Source: Pedobacter gandavensis (lineage in GTDB: Bacteria > Bacteroidota > Bacteroidia > Sphingobacteriales > Sphingobacteriaceae). Taken from it: a DNA stretch of 64,000 nt. Below, piece by piece: positions 19,089 to 28,541 of this stretch. A program made the position numbers and the translations under genes. The stretch spans positions 744,001 through 808,000 of the forward strand of contig NZ_WNXC01000001.1 of NCBI RefSeq assembly GCF_014172405.1. Direction: 5' to 3'. The stretch's first letter is position 1; every line of letters begins with the position of its first letter. The notes under the pieces are model-generated. The model was given only the letters and a program-made list of their open reading frames with translations, did not search any database and was not told where the DNA came from.

Positions 19089-19412
19089 ATGGCAGAATAT
19101 AGAATTACAGGAGTTTGGGTAAACCAAAATAGAATGATCACTCACTATGCCTTTCATACTGTTGGAGAGATTTCAACATCGAGAACCACAAAAATAACAA
19201 AAGCAGATGCCATTGCATTGTTAGAAAAACCGGGCAATACAGCAGTCACCTGGATTTGGAATTACAAGAGCGCTGCATGGAATGTTGGAGAAAGCGTTAC
19301 CGTGGTAAACGGTGAAAACGGGAAATACCTCAGGTCAAATCCCGACAACACATTGACAGATAATCTGGAGCATCTTATTGATCTTGATTGGATAGCGCCT
19401 AGAGTACTATAA
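19089..19412 (+). CDS. DUF3892 domain protein
   Basis: The ATG at 19089 gives 107 residues starting MAEYRITGVWVNQN. An upstream frame start at 19050 would add 13 unlikely residues. The ITGVW opening, a central TKITKADAIALLEKPGN and a closing GKYLRSNPDNTLTDNL match small DUF3892-type proteins of unknown function, which are cytoplasmic and beta-rich. It converges on the dihydrofolate-reductase-like gene with seven bases between stop codons. Confidence 0.7.
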   Translation: MAEYRITGVWVNQNRMITHYAFHTVGEISTSRTTKITKADAIALLEKPGNTAVTWIWNYKSAAWNVGESVTVVNGENGKYLRSNPDNTLTDNLEHLIDLDWIAPRVL

Positions 19413-19419
19413 AAAAACA

Positions 19420-19971
19420 TCATTGTTTCAAATAATGAAGTGATACACATCCTGATGGAAGTACCTTCGAGTCTACAAGCTTTAAGTTCAGCGGCTTTTG
19501 CAGACCTGTATCGTCAAACAACCGTCTTCCTTGCCCGACAATGATCGGATGAACCAGAAAATAATATTCATCGACCAGGCCAAGTGCAATCAATTCCGAG
19601 GGAAGGCTAACACCACCAATTGAAATCTTCTTTCCTGATTCCTGTTTCAGTTTGAGGACTTCTTCTGCCAGATTCGTACGAATAACCCTCGTACCCTCTT
19701 CAAAGTTATCTAATGACCTTGAGCAAACGATTTTGTCAATGGCATCAAAGGTTCGTGCAAATTCATTTGTTACTTTCGTGCCGGATTGATTTTTTGCGAC
19801 GTCAGGCCAATAAGGAACCATCAATTGATAGGTTTTACGACCGTAGATAATCAGGTCAACGTCTTGCATGAGGTTTGTGAAATACTCATGGGTCTCCTCA
19901 GTGCCATTAAATTTGGTATGGTCACAGCAACCATCTGTAGTCAGATTGATGCCGTAGATTACATTTCTCAT
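19420..19971 (-). CDS. Dihydrofolate reductase family protein (RibD C-terminal type)
   Basis: The 183-residue protein belongs to the DHFR/RibD-C fold. NVIYGINLTTDGCCD is the first strand and substrate loop, DLIIYGRKTYQLM binds the NADPH phosphate, and KISIGGVSLPSELIALGLVDEYYFLVHPIIVGQGRRLF is the conserved C-terminal core (shown here only as the order of its parts: IGG loop, then VHP, then GQGRRLF). It is like YyaP/YwjB proteins, whose substrate is unknown. It is not the folate enzyme itself because the folate-binding region differs. Confidence 0.85.
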   Translation of the reverse strand: MRNVIYGINLTTDGCCDHTKFNGTEETHEYFTNLMQDVDLIIYGRKTYQLMVPYWPDVAKNQSGTKVTNEFARTFDAIDKIVCSRSLDNFEEGTRVIRTNLAEEVLKLKQESGKKISIGGVSLPSELIALGLVDEYYFLVHPIIVGQGRRLFDDTGLQKPLNLKLVDSKVLPSGCVSLHYLKQ

Positions 19972-20039
19972 CTGATTAAGTTTAGTATTTGATTACTCCT
20001 TTATACTAAGATAAGCATAAAAGGAATAATCAATATAAT

Positions 20040-21173
20040 TTAATAGAACGCTAAATACGTATCATCCATAGCCCTATCTGTTTGATACCTGATGTTCCTT
20101 GCCACTACTGTTTCTTCTTTCAAATCTTGATCAATCTTATATAAATTGTTATCTGAACAGAGGTAATAGTAAAATCCATTATCATATTTAAGCTGCCCAA
20201 TCGTTTCCCGGTTACCAAAATACTTTTGCTTTAAAATCTTTCCATCATCCTGGTCGATAACCAGCAAATAATGTGGGGTATTTGCCACAATAACATCATC
20301 GATTACCTCCATAGATTGTAAAAGATTATTCTTTCCTTTTTTATCTATTTGATGTGGTAAAACAAATCTCCAGTTCAATTCCCCATTCTTTTTCTTCAAT
20401 GAAACCATTGCAGTATCACCGTAAAAAATATCTCTTTCACTAAAATTGAGTTTAGTCTGCTGAAACATATCGAGCTCAGGTTGATGCTTCCAAAGCAAAT
20501 TCAAATCAGCATTTAAACAATACACACCACCATGTTCATCAACTACGTAAAGCAGATTTTCATTTACAACAGGTGCTAAAAACGATGGGGTTTCTAAATC
20601 AAAACTTGCGATTCTGCTGCCATTAGCCAGGTTTAAGGTTTTAATGGAAGAACTGGCATTAATGACTACTTTATTGTTGAACATTGCTGGAGAACAATAA
20701 ATAGGTTGATGAATTTGATGAGTCCAATTTATTTTTCGGGTTTTCTGATCAACAGACTTAAACTCCCCTTGACTGTTGCCAAAAATAAAACTACCACCCT
20801 GTACAATTGGATACTGAGCAAACAACAAATGGGATACACCGGTAAAATTATAACCATATTCGGCTTGATTGGCTGAAACCTCATCAATAAAAGTCCAATT
20901 GATTTTTCCGTTAAGCTTGTCAATTTCCAGGATACGCTTATCGGAATAGGCTCTTAAAATAGTTTGGTTGTGTTGTGTAAAATAAGTGAGTTCATCATTA
21001 TTTCTCTGATCTAATATTTGCCATTGTAATTTACCGGTCGTTAGATTGACATTGTAGAGGTCTCCATTATTGGTCGCAATGATTAGATTTGTTTTAACGG
21101 GTTCTTGCTTTCTGGTACATGCAAATAAAATAACACTCAATAGTAGAAAACGACCGTAATGAAGTAATCTCAT
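20040..21173 (-). CDS. Lipoprotein with PQQ-like beta-propeller
   Basis: The 377-residue product has a lipoprotein signal with lipobox LFAC ending at Cys19. The body is made of repeated blades such as TGKLQWQILD, NGKINWTFIDE, TRKINWTHQIHQ and NGELNWRFVLP, each with a turn followed by W and a charged strand, the outer-strand pattern of PQQ-type eight-bladed propellers. No cofactor residues for a dehydrogenase are visible, so it is probably a binding or scaffold protein of the envelope, like BamB in fold only. It is the last gene of a minus-strand set with 21175 and 21919 (one-base gap to 21175). Confidence 0.8.
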   Translation of the reverse strand: MRLLHYGRFLLLSVILFACTRKQEPVKTNLIIATNNGDLYNVNLTTGKLQWQILDQRNNDELTYFTQHNQTILRAYSDKRILEIDKLNGKINWTFIDEVSANQAEYGYNFTGVSHLLFAQYPIVQGGSFIFGNSQGEFKSVDQKTRKINWTHQIHQPIYCSPAMFNNKVVINASSSIKTLNLANGSRIASFDLETPSFLAPVVNENLLYVVDEHGGVYCLNADLNLLWKHQPELDMFQQTKLNFSERDIFYGDTAMVSLKKKNGELNWRFVLPHQIDKKGKNNLLQSMEVIDDVIVANTPHYLLVIDQDDGKILKQKYFGNRETIGQLKYDNGFYYYLCSDNNLYKIDQDLKEETVVARNIRYQTDRAMDDTYLAFY

Positions 21174-21174
21174 T

Positions 21175-21852
21175 CTATCCTTTATTTAGCTTGTAATCAT
21201 ATGGAATGGTCTGACTAATGTCGGTAACATACCAGGTATCAGGATCGCTTTCGAACTTCACAAAATCATAAGCTGGTAGCATAGGTTGTTGAATGTTCAA
21301 CAGATTTACATTCTTATCATTAAATGCGATAACCATCATGGTTACTCTGGCTATCTCCTGTCCATTTTTCTCCGTATTTTGTAAAGACGCATTAAAAGCC
21401 TTTCCACCCCTTAGTGTTGCATTATTATCTTTCAATAAATGAATAGCTTCCTCGCCAAATCTCTGTATGATTGCTTGTTTAATCTCCTGGTTATTTGGTT
21501 TTTCTGTAGCTACACTCATTTTAGAAAAATCCATTTTTCTAATGTTCGCCAATTCTTCCTTTACTCCATCAGGAATATATTCTCCTTTTTTAATAGCCTC
21601 GATCCACATTAAAGTATCAAGCGGAAACTCAGGGGCTGATGAAACCTCTGTAGTTGCCTCTGCGGTCGCCACACTAGCATCCATAGCTGGTTGCGCTTCC
21701 TGCTTACTCGCACTAGATTGCCAAAGTTCCTGCAGATGATGTGGGATATGTTGAAATCCGTAATAATAGCCTAGGGCTAAAAATAAAGTGACTATTACAG
21801 TGAAGCTGATGACTGCTTTTTGGTGTCGTTTAAAGAATGAAGTGTTTTTCAT
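21175..21852 (-). CDS. Membrane-anchored protein of unknown function
   Basis: The 225-residue protein is not recognised. A single membrane helix at about 12-32 (VISFTVIVTLFLALGYYYGF) follows a basic N-terminus, so the rest should face the periplasm. Residues 45-75 are rich in Ala, Thr, Ser and Glu and look like a linker. The C-terminal 140 residues hold a mixed alpha/beta domain (EIKQAIIQRFGEEAIHLL, then strands ending DPDTWYVTDISQ). It starts 66 bases after the 167-residue gene and ends one base before the propeller lipoprotein, so a joint envelope role is likely. Confidence 0.7.
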   Translation of the reverse strand: MKNTSFFKRHQKAVISFTVIVTLFLALGYYYGFQHIPHHLQELWQSSASKQEAQPAMDASVATAEATTEVSSAPEFPLDTLMWIEAIKKGEYIPDGVKEELANIRKMDFSKMSVATEKPNNQEIKQAIIQRFGEEAIHLLKDNNATLRGGKAFNASLQNTEKNGQEIARVTMMVIAFNDKNVNLLNIQQPMLPAYDFVKFESDPDTWYVTDISQTIPYDYKLNKG

Positions 21853-21918
21853 TTTGCTCTGTATATTGTTTAATTTATCGATTATTTATATGTTTTTTTT
21901 CAGAAAACTCCCTCAATT

Positions 21919-22422
21919 TTAGTTTTCGCGCTGGAGATATTGAGATATTTCGAAAGACCAGTCGCCACCAAAAGCGAATAAGATAGAGACAACCAGAAGG
22001 ATTAATAAATACATCGTAACTTGTTTCAGTAACTTGTAGTTTGTTTCGTTTCTTAAGAACAAATAGTTCCCCAGAAAGAAAACTATTGCGGTAACAATCC
22101 CTGATGGAATGCCTAAGTATACTGCTGCTAATCCACTCCATCGGATCCTAAGGTAGGCGAAATAGAAACCTATAAAGCCAAAAATTGTACTCCCAAGAAG
22201 GAACAAAATACCCTTAAAAAAGCTTTTACCCATTAAGCCAAACATGATGAGGAATAGGGCAATGGCTAAGGTTAAAAAAGTATAAACAAAATCATCGATT
22301 AAATAACTTTTTCCATATTCTACTGGGTAGATAATAAAAAGACTGATTAGAAGTGTAATGATCCCTCCGATCAGAAAAATCTTTCTTTTATTAAAAATCA
22401 TTGCCTGGTCTGTTTTTTCCAT
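21919..22422 (-). CDS. Five-helix membrane protein of unknown function
   Basis: The 167-residue protein is almost all membrane: helices near 13-35, 43-63, 67-90, 95-121 and 132-152. No family motif is recognised. It leads the minus-strand cluster with 21175 and 20040 and begins 186 bases from the divergent LRR gene. The C-terminus ends in a short charged tail. Confidence 0.65.
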   Translation of the reverse strand: MEKTDQAMIFNKRKIFLIGGIITLLISLFIIYPVEYGKSYLIDDFVYTFLTLAIALFLIMFGLMGKSFFKGILFLLGSTIFGFIGFYFAYLRIRWSGLAAVYLGIPSGIVTAIVFFLGNYLFLRNETNYKLLKQVTMYLLILLVVSILFAFGGDWSFEISQYLQREN

Positions 22423-22607
22423 ATGCTAATATGTAATAATTTATTCAAATACTTGTTTTAAGTTCCGTTCGAAATCTGTACTTCTTAAAGCGTAAGGGGT
22501 TTTATCCCATAAATGATTAATGCAGCTTCCTTCTGGCCACAATATCTTGCAATTTGTTTTCTGAATTATTGTTTCTATGTTTAGTTAAAGTTTATCTAGA
22601 AAAAATA

Positions 22608-25601
22608 ATGGGCAATTTTATGAAATCTCTCTCCTTAAGCTTGTTTTTTGTGTTTATTTTTTCGGCACATCTTTCTGCTCAAGATTTAAAAACTGTAGCC
22701 GAAAAAATGAGCTTTGTAAGCAACTTACCCATTCCCCGTTTTATCATATCTATTCCAGATTCTACGCATGGAATTTCTATTGTGTATGAGGATATCAAAA
22801 GCATTACAGCTGAAAAGCTAAAGCAATTAAATAAAATTGAGCTTGTTGAATTGTGCTTTAGCAATCAATTTGAACTTGATCAGGAAATAGCATTGTTGCC
22901 TAATTTTCCATCGATGAAGTATTTGGTGCTAAACGATTGGAAATTCGGCTCCAAAACAACCAGTAATGTAATTAAACTTCCTAAAGTTCTTGGGAATTAT
23001 AAAAACATCATAGGCTTAAAGTTTAGAGGGGAATGGGAAATTGATTATTTGGACGGACTTGCGACTCTTAAGGAATTACCTAGTTTGGAATATTTGTTCT
23101 TTCAAAATTTTAAGCAACCTATTCCTGACACTTTAAGAGGTCTTACTCAGTTAAAGGGAATTTCTCTGGAAAGCTCAAATTTTGCTGGTTTTCCAGAATG
23201 GGTTACAGCACTTCAAAAGCTTGAATCTATCAAGTTAGCGATGGTAAGTTATAAATTTAAAGGCTCCGATTATTTAAACTATTTTGATGCCCTCCGTAAA
23301 TTGCAGAAGCTGCCATTATTAAAAAATCTATCCCTCTCTTATTTTTTTAGAAGTGATGGTGATCTTGGTACATTGAAATTTGAAAATCTTGAAAATATCG
23401 AACTTTACAGTGTCGATTTTAAGGCCAACAAGAGCCTTGTGAATTTCTTGACACATCAGGAAAAATTACGGTCCATCATAATTCATGGCTCAAGTCCTCA
23501 GTATATAGATTCGGCCTTCTCTAAGCTAAAACAGTTAACGGAATTAAGCATTTTGGGTAGGAAAGATAGCTTGCATATTAACTTTAATCTAAAAGATCTT
23601 ACTAAACTAAAATCATTAAAACTTTCAAACTTAAATCTGTTTTTGAATCAATCAGGGTTTCCCAATAATCTAGTTGACCTTGATTTAAGCTCGAACGATA
23701 TAAAGGTTTTGCCGAACGCTATTCTTAAATTAAGAAAACTCAAAACCCTTAAACTGGATTTTGATTCTCTGACGAACTTGCCTAATAATTTTTCAGATTT
23801 GAAAGCCCTGGAACACTTAAATCTGTCGAATAATCGGCTCCGAAATCTCCCTGATAATTTTTGGAATTTGGAAAATCTGAAAACTTTAAATCTAATTTCT
23901 AATCCAATAGATGAACTAGCCGAAAGCATTGGAAGATTAAGTAGTTTAGAAGTGCTTGATCTTCAGAATGGCGAATTGAAAAGTCTTCCATCCAACATCG
24001 GCCAATTGAAAAAACTGGTAATTCTTAATCTCAATGATAATTTCATTAAAAATATCCCAGAATCTTTGACAAATCTTACAACATTAAAGACACTCAGTTT
24101 TTTCAATAATCAACTTAGTGCCCTACCCGAGGAAATAGGCAAAATGAAAAGCCTTGAAAATTTATATTTAGGCTTAAATAATATCAAGCACATTCCAGTT
24201 AGTATCGTACAGCTTCGTGCAATAAAAAAAATTGACCTAAGCTTTAATGATTTAGATAGCCTGCCGGAGGAAATCGCGGGTCTGTCATCCTTACAGGAGC
24301 TGTACCTTAATACTGGAAAAATCAGTGATTTTAAAAAGAATAGCGCTGTAAGAGTTCTTTACAAAAAAGACGATCCAAACCCAATTAAAAAGATTACAGT
24401 AAATCAGATCAAGAATTTCCCAGAAGATTTGAGCAAGTGGATCTCTCTTAAAAAACTTATTTTAAATAATAACAGCGAAATCAATAATAAACAACTAATG
24501 AAAGGATTGTTTACGATCCCCTCAAAAGGCTTTTTGGTTGAATTAGAGAATTGTGGGCTTTCATTTCTGCCCGATGTAGGATGGCATAACTTCTTTGTTA
24601 GGTCTCTAAATCTTCGTAATAATCAAATTGAAGAAATTCCCAGTGGAATCCTTCAGGCTCCTTATTTAGCACAAATCAATTTGAAAAAAAACAAGCTAAA
24701 AACCTCGCCAAAGGACTTAAATGAATATGCAGATAATAGATATGAGAAATCCCTATGGTTTACCGATTTAGGATTAATGGAAGACAAGGAATTACCTAGA
24801 ACAGATTCTATGGTGCTTGCGTTGATCAACAAAAGTAACAACCATTATTATCAAAAGGAGTTTAAATATGCTGTAGATTTAGCAAATACCGCGCTTAGTA
24901 TTAATGATAGTTTAGCAATTCAGAAGATGTCTTTAACAAACATAGGCGGGGCAAATTATGAGGTCGGAAACTATTATAAGGCAATTGACTACTTAACAAG
25001 GGCAATTAATCAAGATACAGCTGGAAAGCTGCGCGTATTGAATTTTGTAATTCCTGATTTCAAATTTCGAGCTAAAAGCTATATTAAACTTGGAGATACC
25101 TTAAGTGCAATAAATGATTACAGAATCTTAGCGGAAAAGTTTAACGGTAGCTGGGCAGAACTTGGTGTGTTGTATAAAACTATTCATAAATCAAATGACG
25201 CCAACATTGCATTTGAGCAAGGGATCAAAAAATACCATGAGCAGATCAATTTTTTAAAAAATTCCAAGCAATCTACTGAAATGGTACAATTAAGCTTGTT
25301 GGAATTGATGATCGTTCAAGAAGAATTTAATCGCGCAATACAATATGCCGCTGATTTAGAAAAGGAGTTCAAGTCAATTGAACACATAACCTTGCTTCGC
25401 TATTTAAAAGCTTCCGCAGAAATTGGTAACAATTCTTTTGATATTAAAAGTAAACCTGAATTGCTGAATTTTATCCTGGAAAATAAGAAAGCCATTTCAG
25501 GATGGGGTTATGACTTGTTTTACACCTGGCTAGGCATAACCAAAATCCAAAAGGAAAATGAAATATTAATACGACAGATCACAGACCATATTAAACTTTA
25601 A
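22608..25601 (+). CDS. Exported leucine-rich-repeat protein with C-terminal TPR region
   Basis: About 997 residues from the ATG at 22608; the ATG at 22620 is an equally good start (MKSLSLSLFF). The upstream TTG at 22554 is unlikely. A signal peptide ends at HLSAQ. Residues about 60-320 are irregular leucine-rich sequence, and about 320-610 hold regular 23-residue repeats (L..L..LDLSSNDIKVLPN, LEHLNLSNNRLRNLPDN). After another repeat group near 660-700, residues about 750-990 look like tetratricopeptide helices (ALSINDSLAIQK, YKAIDYLTRAI). Probably periplasmic or outer-membrane facing and used for protein binding; ligand unknown. Confidence 0.85.
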   Translation: MGNFMKSLSLSLFFVFIFSAHLSAQDLKTVAEKMSFVSNLPIPRFIISIPDSTHGISIVYEDIKSITAEKLKQLNKIELVELCFSNQFELDQEIALLPNFPSMKYLVLNDWKFGSKTTSNVIKLPKVLGNYKNIIGLKFRGEWEIDYLDGLATLKELPSLEYLFFQNFKQPIPDTLRGLTQLKGISLESSNFAGFPEWVTALQKLESIKLAMVSYKFKGSDYLNYFDALRKLQKLPLLKNLSLSYFFRSDGDLGTLKFENLENIELYSVDFKANKSLVNFLTHQEKLRSIIIHGSSPQYIDSAFSKLKQLTELSILGRKDSLHINFNLKDLTKLKSLKLSNLNLFLNQSGFPNNLVDLDLSSNDIKVLPNAILKLRKLKTLKLDFDSLTNLPNNFSDLKALEHLNLSNNRLRNLPDNFWNLENLKTLNLISNPIDELAESIGRLSSLEVLDLQNGELKSLPSNIGQLKKLVILNLNDNFIKNIPESLTNLTTLKTLSFFNNQLSALPEEIGKMKSLENLYLGLNNIKHIPVSIVQLRAIKKIDLSFNDLDSLPEEIAGLSSLQELYLNTGKISDFKKNSAVRVLYKKDDPNPIKKITVNQIKNFPEDLSKWISLKKLILNNNSEINNKQLMKGLFTIPSKGFLVELENCGLSFLPDVGWHNFFVRSLNLRNNQIEEIPSGILQAPYLAQINLKKNKLKTSPKDLNEYADNRYEKSLWFTDLGLMEDKELPRTDSMVLALINKSNNHYYQKEFKYAVDLANTALSINDSLAIQKMSLTNIGGANYEVGNYYKAIDYLTRAINQDTAGKLRVLNFVIPDFKFRAKSYIKLGDTLSAINDYRILAEKFNGSWAELGVLYKTIHKSNDANIAFEQGIKKYHEQINFLKNSKQSTEMVQLSLLELMIVQEEFNRAIQYAADLEKEFKSIEHITLLRYLKASAEIGNNSFDIKSKPELLNFILENKKAISGWGYDLFYTWLGITKIQKENEILIRQITDHIKL

Positions 25602-25870
25602 CCTAATCTTCCTACTTCCATCTACCCCCTTGTGATGTGATTTTTTAATAAACGAATATTGGGGTAAAAACAAAAATCCTCTATTGAAAGCGGGATATAG
25701 ATTTTGTCCAGAGCCCCTACATTGAAATGGCCACAACGTAGTCCAATGTTTCTAATTTTACTGTGTATTATGCAGAAAAAGAACTATTTAGAACTGAAAG
25801 CATACTTTCGCTATTACTGTTTTAAACGAATGATGCCATAGTGTAGATAAGTGTAATCCTCTTAAACAGA
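25602..25870. other. Gap after the LRR gene
   Basis: About 270 bases with no supported gene. A short open frame near 25745-25840 was judged spurious. No repeat or promoter-like sequence stands out. Confidence 0.4.
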
Positions 25871-25896
25871 AAAGCCTCAGATTTCTCTGAGGCTTT
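25871..25896 (-). terminator. Terminator of the tRNA-Lys gene
   Basis: AAAGCCTCAGA (25871-25881) pairs with TCTGAGGCTTT (25886-25896) around a TTTC loop, directly after the tRNA 3' end on the minus strand. The following minus-strand bases are TTTTCTGTTT if the base of the stem is counted. Confidence 0.75.
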
Positions 25897-25898
25897 CG

Positions 25899-25971
25899 TG
25901 ATCCCGCTGGGATTCGAACCCAGGACCACTACATTAAAAGTGTAATGCTCTACCAGCTGAGCTACGGAATC
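25899..25971 (-). tRNA. tRNA-Lys (anticodon UUU)
   Basis: A 73-base cloverleaf on the minus strand. The acceptor stem GATTCCG pairs with CGGGATC (one G-U pair), the D arm has AGCTCAGCTGGTAGAGC, the anticodon loop CTTTTAA gives anticodon UUU between stem halves TTACA and TGTAG, and the T arm is GGTTCGAATCC. No CCA is encoded. The base at position 73 is A. Confidence 0.95.
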
Positions 25972-26236
25972 AAAGCTTTTTATTTAGCTTTACTCTAAGC
26001 GTTTCCATTTAAAGTGATGCAAATATAGGGTTAGGATATATATACTGCAAATTAATATTTCATAAATTCTATACTGACCTGATTCTAAGCGACATTATTT
26101 ATTTTAGATACAATACCCCTGCTCCTTTTCACCTTTAATCGGCCTTTATGGCCTAAAAAATCTAGACAAAGTACCTCCATTACCTTATTGAAAAACAAGA
26201 TCAAATAAGTGTTTTCAAATCAAAAACTGCCGAATT

Positions 26237-27073
26237 TCAGGAAGGTTTACCTGGCAGATGTAAGAGTTTATCTCTTAAAACATGATATTCTTTTTCCAGA
26301 TGGCGAAAAGCCTTTCGCTCAAGGGCGCCTTCCCAATCATCCATTCTTTGTTTATGATAATCCGCTGCAACCCGATCAAAACGTGCTTTAGTTGCGTTGT
26401 AATGTATTTTTGCTGCCTTCTCCATTGGGCTATCTGGTTCGCCGTTCAGATTTCCTGCATACACACTATCGGTGATAGATTTTTCATTAGAAGACCTTAA
26501 GCATACATAGATTTCCATTTGCTCCCTCATCATCCATTCTTGTGAAACTGGGATAAAACAGCTTCCATCTGCTCTTTTGGCCGCATTTAAATAGCTACTA
26601 GCCCTCTTTTTTGTGGGGTGGTTTACCAGTACCATCAGCAAGTCATCGTAGGAACCATTCTCAGAAATATCAGTGTTCCAACTCAAATTGATCCCATCCT
26701 CCCCTTTGCTGATTTTCAAATCACTTACCATTTCCAGCTCACCACGACTCAGGATGACTTTACTATAGTCCACTTTAATATTAGGATATTCCCCGGTTAA
26801 AGCCCCTTTTTTATTATAAGAGACGGCCAGGTTGTGCGGGTTTTTAACTGTTCCTTCAGCTTCCTGTTTAAAGCTGATATTGATGAAATCGGCCATAGGA
26901 GCCACAAGATCCATGGTCACAGCCATTGCCTGGCGATTGCCCAATTGTTTTATACTTGGTTTTCCTGGCTTACCTTTCATTCGGCATACCGGTTGCCCAT
27001 TTAACATATAGAAAACTACGTTGCCTATCTTCCCTGAGGGATGCCCATAAGGGCCTACGCTGCATATTGCCAT
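26237..27073 (-). CDS. DUF6266 family protein
   Basis: The ATG at 27073 gives 278 residues starting MAICSVGPYGHPSGKIGNVV; the frame remains open 72 codons upstream but that part is not protein-like. The opening (GP.G..SGK.G..V.Y...G..V.R) and the following LGNRQAMAVTMDLVAPM are features of DUF6266 proteins, common in Pedobacter and relatives and of unknown function. The central part is beta-rich, and the C-terminal 50 residues are helical and charged. No signal peptide is visible. It lies about 270 bases from tRNA-Lys on the same strand, possibly an integration hotspot, but no integrase is present. Confidence 0.75.
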   Translation of the reverse strand: MAICSVGPYGHPSGKIGNVVFYMLNGQPVCRMKGKPGKPSIKQLGNRQAMAVTMDLVAPMADFINISFKQEAEGTVKNPHNLAVSYNKKGALTGEYPNIKVDYSKVILSRGELEMVSDLKISKGEDGINLSWNTDISENGSYDDLLMVLVNHPTKKRASSYLNAAKRADGSCFIPVSQEWMMREQMEIYVCLRSSNEKSITDSVYAGNLNGEPDSPMEKAAKIHYNATKARFDRVAADYHKQRMDDWEGALERKAFRHLEKEYHVLRDKLLHLPGKPS

Positions 27074-27316
27074 GATCAAGAGGTTAATTTGTGTGTGTTG
27101 TACAGATAGCAATATACTGATAAGCAGCAGAGTTATATATAGTCGCACCGTATTAACACTACAATTACGAGTAACAATATAGTAGACTGAAACAGATTTG
27201 GCTCTTGGTTGCTTAGGCAATTTACTGAAGCATGGCCCTAACAACCACCTGGTAATATACTTAAAAAGCACACAAAGTTTAATTGTCATCCTGGCGAATC
27301 CTTAGGCATAAGTAAT

Positions 27317-27348
27317 CCAGACTTCGGCATGATGCTGTCGAAGCCTGG
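27317..27348. repeat. Imperfect palindrome, possible REP-like element
   Basis: CCAGACTTCG pairs with CGAAGCCTGG with one mismatch, around a smaller GCA/TGC step. It lies between two minus-strand genes. The nearby GTCATCCTG at about 27286 and the CGAAG arms recall the short palindromic elements common between genes in Flavobacterium and Pedobacter genomes. One copy only is seen here. Confidence 0.35.
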
Positions 27349-27373
27349 AATTATACCTCTCTTTTTTACGGTA

Positions 27374-28411
27374 CTAGTAAAACTTAGGTAGCGGATTTAA
27401 GCTCAGGTTCTGGCGTTGATGCCAATAGGGATAAATAGTAGGAACTTCACTCGCCTGATCCAGCTTTTTCAGTTGATCAACGGTTAAATTCCAACCTACA
27501 GCTTCCAGATTCTGTAGTAGTTGTGCTTCATTTCTTGCCCCAACTATAATACTAGAAACAGTAGGTCTTTGTAAAAGCGAGTTTAAAGAAACCTGCGCAA
27601 CGGATTTACCAGTTTCCTCGGCAACCGCATCCAAAGCATCTAAGGTATTGTAAAACACTGCTTCATTTACAACTGCTTCTGGAACAGGACTGCCGCCTTC
27701 AGCAATACGCCCGGTTTGAGGTAAAGGTTTATTTCTACCATATTTACCACCTAATCTTCCGGCAGCTAGTGGCGACCAAATCATTGCGCCTACATTCTGA
27801 TCTAAAGCTAAAGGCATTAATTCCCATTCATATTCCCTATTGGCCAGCGAATAGTACACCTGGTGTCCCACATAACGGTTCCAGTGCGCCTGATCAGCAA
27901 TGGCTAAGGATTTCATTAAATGCCAGCCGGAGAAATTTGAAGCGGCAATATAACGCAGCTTTCCACTCTGAATCAAATCGTCCAAAGTCCGTAAGGTCTC
28001 TTCTACCGGTGTATTCCCATCAAAACCATGCATGTGATAAATGTCGATGTAATCCGTTTTCAATCTTTTTAAACTGCCTTCTACCTGTTTCAATAGATGA
28101 GAACGAGAAGAACCCTGATTATTAGGACCTGTCCCGAAAGGAAAAGTCGCTTTTGTAGAAATCATCAATCTTCCTCTTTTTCCTGCAATGGCCTGCCCTA
28201 ATACTTCTTCCGAGAGTCCATCAGAATAAATATCTGCGGTATCAAATAAATTCACGCCGGCATCCAGACAAATATCCACTAATCTGCTCGCCTCTTCCCC
28301 TTGAGTACTTCCCCAGGCTTTAAAAAAATTGCCACTGCCACCGAAGGTCGCGGTACCAAAACTGAGTACAGGTACTTGTAGGCCTGATGCCCCTAATTTT
28401 CTATATTCCAT
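27374..28411 (-). CDS. Aldo/keto reductase
   Basis: The 345-residue protein is an NADPH-dependent aldo/keto reductase with the (beta/alpha)8 fold. The catalytic tetrad is visible: Asp and Tyr in LFDTADIYSDG, Lys in ISTKATF, and His in IYHMHGFD. The cofactor-binding end SSIIVGARNEAQLLQNL contains the usual Ser/Arg contact. It resembles the YdhF/YajO group acting on sugars or aldehydes; the substrate is unknown. It is divergent from the histidine phosphatase gene. Confidence 0.93.
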   Translation of the reverse strand: MEYRKLGASGLQVPVLSFGTATFGGSGNFFKAWGSTQGEEASRLVDICLDAGVNLFDTADIYSDGLSEEVLGQAIAGKRGRLMISTKATFPFGTGPNNQGSSRSHLLKQVEGSLKRLKTDYIDIYHMHGFDGNTPVEETLRTLDDLIQSGKLRYIAASNFSGWHLMKSLAIADQAHWNRYVGHQVYYSLANREYEWELMPLALDQNVGAMIWSPLAAGRLGGKYGRNKPLPQTGRIAEGGSPVPEAVVNEAVFYNTLDALDAVAEETGKSVAQVSLNSLLQRPTVSSIIVGARNEAQLLQNLEAVGWNLTVDQLKKLDQASEVPTIYPYWHQRQNLSLNPLPKFY

Positions 28412-28458
28412 TTTTATTCTTATTAAAGATCATTGATATCGATGCGCTGAACACATGC

Positions 28459-28466
28459 CAAAACTA
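28459..28466 (-). promoter_or_regulatory. Possible -7 box for the aldo/keto reductase
   Basis: On the minus strand TAGTTTTG matches TAnnTTTG, 47 bases before the ATG. No -33 partner at the usual spacing, so it is a weak call. Confidence 0.3.
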
Positions 28467-28541
28467 AAACATCATTTCCAAAATTTTGTTTATCGATACA
28501 TCGGAATGATTTACATTTACCCCATCTCTTAAACGTAAAAA

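Noticed and set aside
25745..25840. Short open frame in the gap after the LRR gene
   Set aside because: About 31 residues, no ribosome-binding context and low-complexity sequence.
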